A stretch of 64,000 nt of DNA, taken from positions 1 to 64,000 of the forward strand of contig NZ_FQVF01000017.1 in assembly GCF_900129155.1 (NCBI RefSeq). Reading direction: 5' to 3'. The notes under the pieces are model-generated. The model made no database searches, was not told the DNA's origin, and saw nothing but the letters and a program-made list of their open reading frames with translations. Shown piece after piece: positions 38,854 through 48,124 of this stretch. Made by a program: the position numbers and the translations under genes. The DNA comes from Marinomonas polaris DSM 16579. GTDB lineage: Bacteria > Pseudomonadota > Gammaproteobacteria > Pseudomonadales > Marinomonadaceae. How positions within the stretch are numbered: position 1 is the stretch's first letter; every line of letters starts with the position of its first letter.

Positions 38854-39342
38854 ATGTCAAATTTTGAACCTAACTTGATTATTGCGTCGAGCGCTGTGAT
38901 TGTTTTGTATGTTGGTGCATTGTGGTTGGCTTTTCGTTTTCAAGAGAAGTCACATGATTTGCCGATTAACCTCGCTTTAATGTTAGTCGGAACTTGTGTA
39001 GGTTGGCTAGCTGGGATATTAGTCACGCCCTATGAAGGACAAGAAACTCAATTTTCAAAATATGCTGCAGGCCTAGGTCTCTTTGTTTCAGGTTATCTGG
39101 TGAGTAAGGTGGATGCGGCCATCGTACATGTTCTTAAACCTGAGGTGCTGTTTACTCCTATAATTGGCTTTAGGGTGCTACTAACAATCGGTTCTATAGC
39201 GTTGGCTCTTGTGCTGGCATCATCAATACGCTTCTACTCTCATACTTGTGTTCAGTCGGTTAATAAAGCATCGGAAGTTGTGGAAGATAAAATTAAAAGT
39301 GAATGTAAACGTGTCGTTTTGATTCTAGACAAAAGCGCTTAG
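38854..39342 (+). CDS. Membrane protein, unknown function
   Basis: 162 residues with four hydrophobic segments (about 8-28, 40-62, 70-90 and 110-130) and a charged C-terminal tail. No family recognised. GGAAGGTG lies five bases before ATG 38854; the earlier GTG 38836 is less likely. Its closeness to the PhoD-like gene suggests a shared transcript. Confidence 0.7.
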   Translation: MSNFEPNLIIASSAVIVLYVGALWLAFRFQEKSHDLPINLALMLVGTCVGWLAGILVTPYEGQETQFSKYAAGLGLFVSGYLVSKVDAAIVHVLKPEVLFTPIIGFRVLLTIGSIALALVLASSIRFYSHTCVQSVNKASEVVEDKIKSECKRVVLILDKSA

Positions 39343-39536
39343 TTATGAGCCTGCCATTATTTAAATAGAACTTTAATATAGTCAATTTTTCAGAACTATA
39401 ATAACTATCATAGTAATTAAGTCCTTATTCTGGTTTTTCTTTTAGGCTCCTATCCACTGTATCGGTTACTATTTCTTTTATAGAAAGACGACATCATTAG
39501 CTTTTTTTAAAGCACATCAAGTGGAAAATTAATCAA

Positions 39537-40985
39537 GTGGTAAGTGAAGCGGGTAGTTGGACTGCTTGTCCAGAATGTCAGGGGCGCGGTAAAAGAAGCC
39601 GTAGGTTGCGCAAGAAAGTGCGTTTGCTGTATCTAAAAGAGTTGAACGAGTTTGAAAGATTGAAAGGCGAAGGGCCAGCTCCAGTTCGGCCTAAAGGACA
39701 TCTTGAATCCTGTTCAAATTGTGCTGGCTCAGGCTTGGTTGCCTCTGTTAGTTACCCTGAACCAGATACTGAAAAATATCCTCATGTTGCTATTATTGGT
39801 GGCGGTATAGGCGGTGTGGCTTTGGCCGTTGCTTGTCTGCATCGCGGCATTCCTTTTACGCTGTATGAACGAGATCACGGTTTTGATGCTCGCTCGCAAG
39901 GTTATGGTTTGACTTTGCAGCAAGCGAGTAAAGCGATTGAAGGCTTTGGTATTTTCTCGTTAGAAAAAGGTGTGGTTTCAACACGACACGTGGTTCATAC
40001 GACGGAAGGCAAAGTTGTCGGTCAATGGGGCATGAGAAAGTGGATGCAGTCTGACGCAAAGATGTCGCCTAAGCGCACCAATATTCATATTGCTCGCCAG
40101 TCTTTACGCTCAGCTTTGCTTGAACAGTTAGGTGGACGCGATGCTGTACAATGGGGATATCGGTTAGTCGATTTAAAAGAGGGTGATGATGTTGATCTTA
40201 GCTTTTTGGTTGATGGTGAGTTAAAACACGTCAAGGCGGATCTTGTTGTAGGTGCTGATGGTATTCGCAGTGCGGTGCGCCGTTTACTTATTGGCGAGGA
40301 AACGACGCCGTTACGCTATCTTGGTTGTATTGTTATTTTGGGGATTTGTCCTTTGTCAGACCTCAATGGTGTAGAAAGCGAACTGCTGGATTCGGCGACG
40401 GTATTTCAAACAGCTAATGGTAATGAACGTATTTATATTATGCCCTATGACGCTGATTCTGTAATGTGGCAGCTGAGTTTCCCCATGGCAGAAGACGATG
40501 CGAAAGCCTTGAGCGCTCAAGGTGTTCAGGCTTTAAAAGACGAAGCCTGTCGCAGAACTCAGTGGCATGATCCTATTCCTCAGATTCTATCGGCTACTCA
40601 AACGGCACAAGTGTCAGGTTATCCGGTTTACGACCGAGAATTACTTACTGCAGAACTACTAGAGAAAGGCGATAAAGTCACGCTGATTGGCGATGCAGCT
40701 CACCCAATGAGCCCATTTAAAGGGCAGGGTGCGAATCAGGCTTTGTTGGATGCGTTGGCATTAGCTCGGGAAATATCCAAAGGCTGCTGGTCAAAATCTC
40801 AGTGGCGAGAAGCCGGAATTCGATCAAGTGTACTAACCGAGTTTGAAGCTGAAATGTTAGAACGCAGTGCAGTTAAAGTAGAAGGCTCCGCTGAGGCGGC
40901 CGAATTCTTGCATTCTGATATAGTGCTTTATGAAGGTGATGAGCCGAGAGGCCGAGCCTTAAAAAGAAAAGATATTGAGCAATAA
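39537..40985 (+). CDS. FAD-dependent monooxygenase with N-terminal zinc-finger-like motifs
   Basis: 482 residues. The first 70 carry two DnaJ-type cysteine pairs, CPECQGRG (about 10-17) and CSNCAGSG (about 59-66), separated by a basic helix, probably one zinc site. Then comes a PheA/TetX-type FAD monooxygenase: AIIGGGIGGVALAVA (FAD Rossmann), DLVVGADGIRSAVR (DG motif) and GDAAHPMSPFKGQGANQAL (GD motif). It should hydroxylate an unknown substrate with NAD(P)H and oxygen. The start is GTG with a weak ribosome site. The next gene, 61 bases on, encodes a Rho paralog. A decayed copy of its beginning lies at 35000-35112. Confidence 0.85.
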   Translation: MVSEAGSWTACPECQGRGKRSRRLRKKVRLLYLKELNEFERLKGEGPAPVRPKGHLESCSNCAGSGLVASVSYPEPDTEKYPHVAIIGGGIGGVALAVACLHRGIPFTLYERDHGFDARSQGYGLTLQQASKAIEGFGIFSLEKGVVSTRHVVHTTEGKVVGQWGMRKWMQSDAKMSPKRTNIHIARQSLRSALLEQLGGRDAVQWGYRLVDLKEGDDVDLSFLVDGELKHVKADLVVGADGIRSAVRRLLIGEETTPLRYLGCIVILGICPLSDLNGVESELLDSATVFQTANGNERIYIMPYDADSVMWQLSFPMAEDDAKALSAQGVQALKDEACRRTQWHDPIPQILSATQTAQVSGYPVYDRELLTAELLEKGDKVTLIGDAAHPMSPFKGQGANQALLDALALAREISKGCWSKSQWREAGIRSSVLTEFEAEMLERSAVKVEGSAEAAEFLHSDIVLYEGDEPRGRALKRKDIEQ

Positions 40986-41046
40986 CTGAGACGTTCGTAA
41001 ATTAAGATATCGATTTTTAAATTATCCAAGACTATAAGACCACAAT

Positions 41047-42003
41047 ATGACGAGAAAAATATTAAGTTTGAAAGGTAAACGATCTTCAGACGTGAACCCT
41101 GTCGATGAGGTGGCCGAGGATTTGTATCCGAATGATCCTGAAAAACGTTTTCTAAACGGCGTGGCCATTCATCCTTCCCCTTGTATTCATCTGGCATCTG
41201 GTTCTTCACAGAGAACGGTTCGTGCAATGGATTTGATCACGCCAATTGGTATGGGGCAGCGTGGCCTGATTGTTGCGCCACCAGGATCTGGCAAAACAAC
41301 CATGTTAAAACACATTTGTCAGGCTGTGGCAGAAGCTTATCCTGAAATAAAGCTATATGCCTTGCTTATCGATGAACGCCCTGAAGAAGTAACGGATTTC
41401 AAGCGCAGCGTATCGGCAGAAGTGCATGCGTCGTCTTCTGATGAAAGCTATACACAACATGTTCGTGTAGCCGATGCGCTGCTAGCAACAGCGCGTAAGC
41501 AAGCCGGTGAAGGTCAAGACGTTATGATTGTGATTGATTCACTGACACGGCTTTCACGAGTGCATAATGCCGAACAGCGTAGTAGTGGTCGAACCATGTC
41601 TGGCGGACTTGATACAAGAGCGTTGGAAATCCCTCGTAAGCTATTTGGTGCAGCGAGAAAGATAGAGAACGGAGGATCATTGACAATTCTCGCGACTATT
41701 TTGGTGGATACTGGCAGCAAGATGGATCAGGTGATTTTTGAAGAGTTCAAAGGTACGGGCAATATGGAAATTGTTTTGTCACGAGAAGCGGCGAGTCATC
41801 GAATTTTTCCTGCTATCGACATTGCGAAAAGTAGTACTCGTCGAGAAGAATTGCTTATTGATGGAAAAGATCTTGAGAAAGTGCGTGCTTTGCGACGTTC
41901 ACTTACAAATCTTAAGCCGGTAGATGGTGCTCAGAAGTTAGTTGAATTATTAGAAGAATTTCCGACCAATGCTGAGCTATTGAAGGCTTTTTCGCCGACC
42001 TAA
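41047..42003 (+). CDS. Rho-like ATPase lacking the N-terminal RNA-binding domain
   Basis: 318 residues against about 420 for Rho. The C-terminal RecA-type motor is intact: P-loop APPGSGKTT (near 79), catalytic LLIDERPEE (near 108), Walker B VIDSLTRLSR, Q-loop SGGLDTRALE, R-loop SHRIFPAIDIAKS and the arginine finger region STRREELL. The first 40 residues are a basic, unrelated leader, and the cold-shock-like primary RNA-binding domain of Rho is absent. It cannot recognise rut sites in the usual way, so its role may be modified termination, remodelling of another ring, or a separate RNA translocase. It directly follows the zinc-motif monooxygenase gene and ends at a terminator. Confidence 0.88.
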   Translation: MTRKILSLKGKRSSDVNPVDEVAEDLYPNDPEKRFLNGVAIHPSPCIHLASGSSQRTVRAMDLITPIGMGQRGLIVAPPGSGKTTMLKHICQAVAEAYPEIKLYALLIDERPEEVTDFKRSVSAEVHASSSDESYTQHVRVADALLATARKQAGEGQDVMIVIDSLTRLSRVHNAEQRSSGRTMSGGLDTRALEIPRKLFGAARKIENGGSLTILATILVDTGSKMDQVIFEEFKGTGNMEIVLSREAASHRIFPAIDIAKSSTRREELLIDGKDLEKVRALRRSLTNLKPVDGAQKLVELLEEFPTNAELLKAFSPT

Positions 42004-42015
42004 CTAATAGGTTTT

Positions 42016-42059
42016 AAAAGGTCTTCATTTTTATAATAAGTACCTGAAGAGCCTTTTTT
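42016..42059 (+). terminator. Terminator after the Rho-like gene
   Basis: Stem AAGGTCTTCA (42018-42027) with TGAAGAGCCTT (42045-42055, one bulged G), a 17-base loop and T6 following. Confidence 0.75.
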
Positions 42060-42115
42060 CTAGAGCAGTTTTTGATTAGTCCTAAATTACACTTGAAATT
42101 TTTACTGAGATAGAA

Positions 42116-44260
42116 ATGAAAAAAATCTTGATAACATTGCTTTTTCTATTTCTATATTCAGTTGGATCTATAGCGAAACCTTTGGATTTAACGAAAGAGG
42201 AAAAGGGGTTTATTAAAGATAATCCAGTCGTGAGCATCGGCATGATGCCCGATTTTACTCCTTTCTCATATTATATTGAAGGTGAGCCTGTCGGGTTTGA
42301 GCACGATTTGTTGAATTTGATATCACAGAAAACTGGTCTGAAATTCGAAAAGCACATTGATAAATGGACAACTATTTATAATTCGTTTAAAAACAAAGAA
42401 ATCGATATGATAAGTAGTATTTCTTATAAAAAATACAGAGAGCCCTTTACTATATTTACCAGTCCATATTACAACATACCTATTATGATCTTTGTTAAAG
42501 ATAATTTTGGTGAATACAATGGGTTAAAAAGTCTAACAGGAAAAAAAGTTGGTGTGTTGAAGGACGTTTTTTATATTAAGGAACTTGAAGATTTAGGCTC
42601 AATGAATCTCATTTTTTATGATAGCTATGATGAGTTAACAAAAGATTTAGTGTTCGGTAAAATTGATGCTTTAATGCAAAACCTACCCAATATAAATCAT
42701 CTGATAAAAAAGAATCTATACAATAATATAAAGTTGGCAAGTGAGCTTGTTTTACCAAATACAAATAGAGAGGACTTAAGGTTTGGAATACAGCCCGAAA
42801 AAAGTCTTTTAAGTTCTATTTTACAGAAGTCTCTTACCTCTATATCAAAAAGAGAAATTGAGGAATTGAGTGATAAATGGATTGGCTCTATTAAAGAGTA
42901 CCCAGGTGGGCATATTGATCTCAATGATGCTGAAAAAGCTTACATTAATACCCATACTATCCAGTATTGTATAAACCCAAGTGGTTTGCCCTTTGAAGGT
43001 TTGAATGAAGACGGTGAACATGTTGGAATGAGTTCGGATTATTATCGTCTTTTTGAACAAATGCTTTCAGCAAAATTTGAATTGGTTAAAACAAAAAATT
43101 GGAATCAATCTGTAGAATTTATACAGCAAAAAAAATGCGATATGCTTGCCTTAGGAATGGAAACGCCAGAGAGGAAAAAATACTTAAACTTCACTAGTCA
43201 TTATTTAGATGTTCCATTAGTTGTCGCCACGAGAGTTGATGTTCCATTCATTAATCAGATACTGGACTTAGAAGGCGAAAAAATTGGAATAATAAAAGGT
43301 GATGCTTTTGTAAAAATACTGCGTGGGAAATATCCGTCATTAAAAATAGTCGAAGTTGATGATATTTATGATGGCTTAGATCAGGTCAAGAATGGCCAAC
43401 TCTTCGCTTATATTGATACTTTAGCCAGTATTGGGTATGAGTTTCAAAGCAAATATTTTGGTGAATTAAAAATAGCCGGAAAAATATCTGAAAATTTAAG
43501 GCTTTCTATCGCTGTCAGAAAAGATGATGTTACTCTGTTAGGGATTTTACAAAAAGTTGTTAATAATATTACAAATGAGCGCCATAGAAAGATATTTACA
43601 AAATGGATTCCTATAAAATACGAACAAGACGTAAATTATAAAATAGTATGGCAAATTGTATTGGCTATTGTGATTTTTCTTGCCCTTATGATCTATTGGA
43701 ATAGAAAAATAACCAAAGCAAATACATTGTTAAAGCAAGCTCAAAAAGATATCGAAGAAAAAAATAAAGAGTTAAACAGATTGGCTCTTACGGATAACCT
43801 AACAACATTATTTAACAGAAGAAAGCTGGAAGAGCTTATACAAGCTGAGATTGATAAAGGTTACCATGTTGATAATAGCTTTTGTCTTTCTATACTTGAT
43901 ATCGATCACTTTAAAGAAGTTAACGACAAGTATGGTCATCAGCGAGGGGACAGTGTCCTTGTTGAAATAGCAAGTGTTTTGAAAGACAGTTTAAGAATAA
44001 CAGACTACGTAGGACGTTACGGTGGGGAAGAGTTTATTATTATTTTTCCTGAATCAAGTATTGAAGATGTTAAGTTAATAATAGAAGGAGTTAGGCTTAA
44101 AATTGCACAATATGATTTTGAGGGTATAGAACACAAAACTGCTAGTTTTGGATTAACCGCCTTCAAGGCAGGCGATACGATAGAGGCCGTGGTTAAAAGA
44201 GCCGACAATGCACTTTATGAAGCGAAAGAAAGTGGCCGTAATAGGGTTGTCGTTAATTAA
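42116..44260 (+). CDS. Double periplasmic-binding-domain sensor diguanylate cyclase
   Basis: 714 residues. Signal peptide or TM anchor 1-20, two SBP_bac_3 domains in tandem (about 30-255 and 275-500; each begins with the VSIGMMPDFTPFSY- or IQYCINPSGLPFEG-type start), a TM helix at about 520-538, a short coiled coil, and a GGDEF domain from about 565. GGEEF is intact, and RITD five residues before it is an inhibitory I-site. This is the EvgS/BvgS-like sensing architecture joined to c-di-GMP synthesis, so periplasmic amino acids or similar solutes probably set cyclase activity. Codon use is noticeably AT-rich compared with its neighbours. Confidence 0.9.
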   Translation: MKKILITLLFLFLYSVGSIAKPLDLTKEEKGFIKDNPVVSIGMMPDFTPFSYYIEGEPVGFEHDLLNLISQKTGLKFEKHIDKWTTIYNSFKNKEIDMISSISYKKYREPFTIFTSPYYNIPIMIFVKDNFGEYNGLKSLTGKKVGVLKDVFYIKELEDLGSMNLIFYDSYDELTKDLVFGKIDALMQNLPNINHLIKKNLYNNIKLASELVLPNTNREDLRFGIQPEKSLLSSILQKSLTSISKREIEELSDKWIGSIKEYPGGHIDLNDAEKAYINTHTIQYCINPSGLPFEGLNEDGEHVGMSSDYYRLFEQMLSAKFELVKTKNWNQSVEFIQQKKCDMLALGMETPERKKYLNFTSHYLDVPLVVATRVDVPFINQILDLEGEKIGIIKGDAFVKILRGKYPSLKIVEVDDIYDGLDQVKNGQLFAYIDTLASIGYEFQSKYFGELKIAGKISENLRLSIAVRKDDVTLLGILQKVVNNITNERHRKIFTKWIPIKYEQDVNYKIVWQIVLAIVIFLALMIYWNRKITKANTLLKQAQKDIEEKNKELNRLALTDNLTTLFNRRKLEELIQAEIDKGYHVDNSFCLSILDIDHFKEVNDKYGHQRGDSVLVEIASVLKDSLRITDYVGRYGGEEFIIIFPESSIEDVKLIIEGVRLKIAQYDFEGIEHKTASFGLTAFKAGDTIEAVVKRADNALYEAKESGRNRVVVN

Positions 44261-44286
44261 ATCATCAGGTGACTAATTTGTTCAAT

Positions 44287-44314
44287 GGTTGAGTATTATT
44301 AGAAATACCCAACC
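44287..44314. terminator. Hairpin between convergent genes
   Basis: GGTTG-A-GTATT pairs with AATAC-C-CAACC around a 6-base loop, with one internal mismatch. It lies between the plus-strand cyclase and the minus-strand bactofilin gene. Confidence 0.5.
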
Positions 44315-44375
44315 AATATCGAGCAGCTTAAGGTTTTTTCCCTTAGTTAACTATTCGCTAAAAAATTGCTTTAGA

Positions 44376-44840
44376 CTAGGCGTTTTTATCATTACTAATC
44401 AAAACCACATTGTCTTCTTGAAGATCTAGTTCATCTAGCTTGTCAAGACTACTAAGCCCTTCATGATGTTCTTGTTTTTCTATAGTGTTATCTGATGGGT
44501 TGGTGATGCCCATAAACTTGCCGCCAGGCTCAATACTTAAATTGTCACTGTAAACGGTGCCACTAACGCGGCCGCAACTTAAAATTTCAATATAATTTGC
44601 GTGGCAGATACCTTCAAAATTGCCGTTAATGATCAAGCGTTCCGTGGTGATTTCGCCTTGAACATTGCCTGATGTGCTAATTTTAATTTGATTTTTTGCT
44701 TCAATCTGGCCTTCGACATTACCATCTACTTGTAGTTGGTTAGCGACTTTTATGTGCCCGTTAATTGTGCAGCCTTCTGCGATGAGAGTTGTAGTTGCTG
44801 ACTGACTCTTAATTCTATTTTGCCCACCAAAGATTCCCAT
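44376..44840 (-). CDS. Bactofilin family cytoskeletal protein
   Basis: 154 residues. A central region of about 100 residues (30-125) shows the repeating short beta-strand pattern of bactofilins (INGHIKVANQLQVDGNVEGQI ... ISTSGNVQGEI ... LIINGNFEGI), flanked by short disordered ends. Bactofilins polymerise without nucleotide and scaffold envelope or peptidoglycan enzymes. Its start lies inside the preceding M23 peptidase gene, a 91-base overlap, and this pairing is common because the peptidase is a bactofilin client. Confidence 0.92.
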   Translation of the reverse strand: MGIFGGQNRIKSQSATTTLIAEGCTINGHIKVANQLQVDGNVEGQIEAKNQIKISTSGNVQGEITTERLIINGNFEGICHANYIEILSCGRVSGTVYSDNLSIEPGGKFMGITNPSDNTIEKQEHHEGLSSLDKLDELDLQEDNVVLISNDKNA

Positions 44841-45694
44841 CGTATACCTCTTACACTTTCAAAAATTGTATCAAAATTATCTACATCCCAAACTATGAAG
44901 GGCTTGGGATCTAGTGCTCGTCCAATGAACCGTATTTCATAATGTAGGTGAGGTCCTGAGGTTAATCCGCTGTTACCTGAATAACCGATTAAATCGCCTT
45001 TTTTAATGAAATCGCCTTTGTTAACCGCAAACTTACTCATATGAGAGTAAGAGCTAGAAAATCCATATCCATGTAATAAGCGCAAGAAATTGCCTGACCC
45101 TTCATTACTGGGTCTGGTTACTTCGACTGTTCCATCTGCTGGCGCATAAATTGGCGTTCCTGTATTTACCGCAAAGTCTTGGCCTCGATGAAATTTCATT
45201 ATGCCAATAACAGGATGTTGTCGCTCTCCATAGCCAGAAGAGGTTCTTGCATCTTTTACTGGTGGCCCACTTGGGATCTGAGTCAGCATCGCAATTCGCA
45301 ATGACGAGTTCATCGCCGCCGTGTCTAAACGTGATTCAAGCTCGACATTATCTTGATTATCCATGCCTAGAACTTTTTCTAAATCATTTAGTCGATCAGA
45401 GACCACTTGCATTCGTTCTTCTCGTTCAGATAAATCCTGTTCCAAGCTTAGTTTTAGTGCTGTAAGCGAGGTGATTTCTTTGGTTAAAGAAGAGGACTTA
45501 TTTTCTAGTTCGAGCAATTTTAGCTTTGAATATTCGGCATCGCTAATTAAGTAGTAAATGATTCCTGCGGTAAGTAGGATCGCAAGAAAAATAATGTAGC
45601 TAATAAATTTGAATGTATGACGTGTTCTTTTGCCGAAACTAAAATGCTTTGTTCCATCAACTGAAGAAATGGATACTGTTATATTGTCTTTCAT
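44750..45694 (-). CDS. M23-family membrane-anchored peptidoglycan endopeptidase
   Basis: 314 residues. One TM helix (about 29-50), a periplasmic coiled coil (about 55-115), then a LytM/M23 domain with zinc ligands HRGQDFA (about 167-173), SYSHMSKF and HLHYEIRF (near 247). It should cut cross-links in peptidoglycan, positioned by the bactofilin encoded next. The last about 30 residues (after GIRWESLVGK) are polar and low complexity and are encoded in the +1 frame of the bactofilin start; they may be a read-on extension produced by loss of an earlier stop. Confidence 0.9.
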   Translation of the reverse strand: MKDNITVSISSVDGTKHFSFGKRTRHTFKFISYIIFLAILLTAGIIYYLISDAEYSKLKLLELENKSSSLTKEITSLTALKLSLEQDLSEREERMQVVSDRLNDLEKVLGMDNQDNVELESRLDTAAMNSSLRIAMLTQIPSGPPVKDARTSSGYGERQHPVIGIMKFHRGQDFAVNTGTPIYAPADGTVEVTRPSNEGSGNFLRLLHGYGFSSSYSHMSKFAVNKGDFIKKGDLIGYSGNSGLTSGPHLHYEIRFIGRALDPKPFIVWDVDNFDTIFESVRGIRWESLVGKIELRVSQQLQLSSQKAAQLTGT

Positions 45695-45902
45695 TGTTTT
45701 ACTTTTTTACCGACATCATAATTCAATGCTTAGATATACAGCATAGTATCCATATTTGTAAACTTTTGTATATCAAAGTGGCCTTTTTATACTCAAATAA
45801 TGCTGATTTGGCCAAATAGATGAACTTTTGAAGATTAGATTTATGGCTGTCACTTTATAGAAAAGAATGCCCCGTAACGGCTATTATTTTAGGCCTTGAG
45901 GC

Positions 45903-45939
45903 TTTGCCCTAGGTAGAAGGTTTTTCAACCTAGGGCAAA
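45903..45939 (-). terminator. Hairpin downstream of the DEAD-box helicase gene
   Basis: A perfect 12-bp stem (45903-45914 with 45928-45939) with a 13-base loop, just past the helicase stop at 45947. Confidence 0.7.
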
Positions 45940-45946
45940 TCGTATT

Positions 45947-47143
45947 TTAACGGTTTGCTTTGCGAACGTAATTTAAGATTGAAACGGGTACGACTTTTCT
46001 TACAGGAAAGCCTGCAATCTCTTTGCGGTCGATAATGTGCTTTAGTCGGCTTTCAATAGCGCAAAGGTTTTTAAAGTCACCCATGGCAACAAAGGATATA
46101 GCTTCACCAGAAGCACCAGCACGACCTGTTCTGCCAATGCGGTGAATGTATTCTTCTGGTTTGAACGGCAAGTCATAATTGACCACGCGACTTAATGAAC
46201 CGATATCCAAACCACGTGCAGCAACGCCCGTTGCAACTAAATATTTTAGCTCACCAGATTTGAATTGAGCCAAAATCTTTTCGCGCATGGCTTGGCTTCT
46301 ATCACCATGAATACAATCGGCGACTATTCCTCGTTTGGCTAGCTGATCGACAAGCTTAGCTGCACCGTGTTTTTTCTCGATAAATATAAGTGCTTGATCC
46401 CACTTTTGCTCGTTAATCAAATGGCTCAATAAGGCAGATTTAGTGTCTTTATCAACGGTAATTAACCATTGTTTGATACTTGCGGCCGCGCGGACATTAG
46501 GTGAAATAGATATTTCAGCCGCTAGATCGGTCATCTTGCTGTCTGAAAAATCAAACGCTAGAGCGCGAACATCGTCGGTCATGGTTGCCGAAAATAAAAG
46601 GTTTTGACGATTTTCAGGTAGGCGTTCCATGATTTTGTTGATATCGCCAACAAAGCCCATATCTACCATTCTGTCTGCTTCGTCCAATACCATGACTTTA
46701 AGTTCATCAAAATGCAGCGCACGTTGATGAGCTAAATCGAGCAATCTGCCTGGAGTGGCGACCAGAATATCTACGCCTTCTATTAAACGTTCTTTTTGTG
46801 CTTCAGTATCCACACCACCATACACGGCCATAGAGGTTAGCTTAGTGTGTTTAGCGTATTGAGCAACACTGGCTTCAACCTGAACGGCTAACTCACGAGT
46901 CGGCACGAGAATCAGCACTCGAATGCGTTTGCCGCGTAATGTTCCGGCTTTAGTGAATCGTTCTAGCAAGGGCAGAACAAAAGCAGCAGTTTTGCCTGTT
47001 CCTGTTTGTGCAGTGGCGATTAAGTCTTTACCCGAAAGGATGATGGGAATCGCTTGTTTCTGGACTGGCGTAGGGGTTTTGTAACCTAATTCGGTAATAG
47101 CTTTAACAAGAGGACTGGATAATCCTAGTTTTGCAAATGGCAT
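45947..47143 (-). CDS. DEAD-box RNA helicase, RhlE-type
   Basis: About 398 residues. Motifs in order: FAKLGLSSPLVKA (Q-motif region), AQTGTGKTAAF (I), PTRELAVQV (Ia), TPGRLLDL (Ib), VLDEADRMVDMGF (II), SATMTDDV (III), IFIEKKHGA, HRIGRTGRAG (VI). It unwinds RNA in ribosome assembly or decay. The C-terminus is short, without the long basic tail of some RhlE proteins. The frame opens at 47227, but the methionine at 47143 matches the usual RhlE beginning, so it is chosen. Confidence 0.92.
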   Translation of the reverse strand: MPFAKLGLSSPLVKAITELGYKTPTPVQKQAIPIILSGKDLIATAQTGTGKTAAFVLPLLERFTKAGTLRGKRIRVLILVPTRELAVQVEASVAQYAKHTKLTSMAVYGGVDTEAQKERLIEGVDILVATPGRLLDLAHQRALHFDELKVMVLDEADRMVDMGFVGDINKIMERLPENRQNLLFSATMTDDVRALAFDFSDSKMTDLAAEISISPNVRAAASIKQWLITVDKDTKSALLSHLINEQKWDQALIFIEKKHGAAKLVDQLAKRGIVADCIHGDRSQAMREKILAQFKSGELKYLVATGVAARGLDIGSLSRVVNYDLPFKPEEYIHRIGRTGRAGASGEAISFVAMGDFKNLCAIESRLKHIIDRKEIAGFPVRKVVPVSILNYVRKANR

Positions 47144-47458
47144 AAGGTGCTCTGACAGATTGTCGTAAGGTGTGTCGAAATAAAAAGATGATGCAGTATA
47201 ACGTAAAAGCGGCCGTTCGTTGCTCAAATGTTGTAATTAGCTCTACAGGGCTAACAAAACACTTAGGTAACTTTGTGGCTGACATCCTAGCTGTCCAGTA
47301 TTATCAAAGCAAAATTCGTCAACGTCAGACAAGTTGCTGGGGGATTTGCAAGCCATAGGGCATCAAAGGTGTGTAAGAGATTACTCATATAAAAGGCTGA
47401 TGAATGTATTTGGCAACACTAAAATAGCAATGCAGTAAGAGCAAAGAATAGAAAAACG

Positions 47459-47490
47459 AAGCCACTTTTCTAGAGATAGATAAGTGGCTT
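47459..47490 (-). terminator. Hairpin downstream of the YrbL-like gene
   Basis: AAGCCACTT (47459-47467) pairs with AAGTGGCTT (47482-47490) around a 14-base loop, 44 bases beyond the stop at 47534. Confidence 0.6.
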
Positions 47491-47533
47491 TATGCTTATA
47501 GGAAAGAACAAAGAAGTGAGTTTTCTTATTCGT

Positions 47534-48124
47534 TTATGATAGAGGGTTAAGTGTCGATAAACGAGCATTAAACAAAGAAGCTCTTTTTGACATGTTATCA
47601 AGGACTTTAGCGCTTTTATGTTTGGCTAGAGGGCGTAAAACCATATAAATAAGTGCTTTTACTGTCATATCTCTAGGGCCAAATCCATCAACTAGCACTG
47701 GCGTTAAAGTGCCATCTGCATTTTTACGCATTAAGATATTTTGTATTCCGTCATCGTGTAGTAGAACACCGTATTTGAACACTTTATCTTTTAAATCCGT
47801 TATATATGAAAGGGCTTGTCTTAACGTAATAGTTCGCTCTTCCATATAATCTTCAAGGCTTTTTGAAACACTTCCATCATGGTCAAGAACGATTTTTGTG
47901 ACCACGCCTTTGCCAAGATTAGTTTCTACAGTTCCTGCAAAATTAGTGATGAAGTCTAAGCTTTGTTTGTAGTGCTTTTTGTAGAATACGACCTCAGTAA
48001 TATTTCTGTCTTTCTCTGGGTTGTGATTTATCTTGATACATAGCTCTTGATTATTAGGGTGTCGATAAACCGTACGACAGCTTCCTTCAGCGAGATAGTA
48101 TTTATCGCTTAGATTTATATCCAT
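47534..48124 (-). CDS. YrbL-like PhoP regulatory network protein (kinase-like fold)
   Basis: 196 residues matching the YrbL-PhoP_reg family: it begins with a glycine-containing loop AEGSCRTVYRHP, LCIKIN as the lysine strand, and LLHDDGIQNILMRK with VLVDGFG as a degenerate catalytic and metal loop of protein-kinase-like folds. In enterics yrbL is controlled by PhoP; its function is not settled. It is encoded alone, and the helicase gene lies downstream in the same direction. Confidence 0.85.
   Translation of the reverse strand: MDINLSDKYYLAEGSCRTVYRHPNNQELCIKINHNPEKDRNITEVVFYKKHYKQSLDFITNFAGTVETNLGKGVVTKIVLDHDGSVSKSLEDYMEERTITLRQALSYITDLKDKVFKYGVLLHDDGIQNILMRKNADGTLTPVLVDGFGPRDMTVKALIYMVLRPLAKHKSAKVLDNMSKRASLFNARLSTLNPLS

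Noticed and set aside
44376-45694. Frameshift joining M23 peptidase and bactofilin into one fusion
   Set aside because: Both proteins have complete domains and their own starts; overlapping separate genes is the simpler reading.
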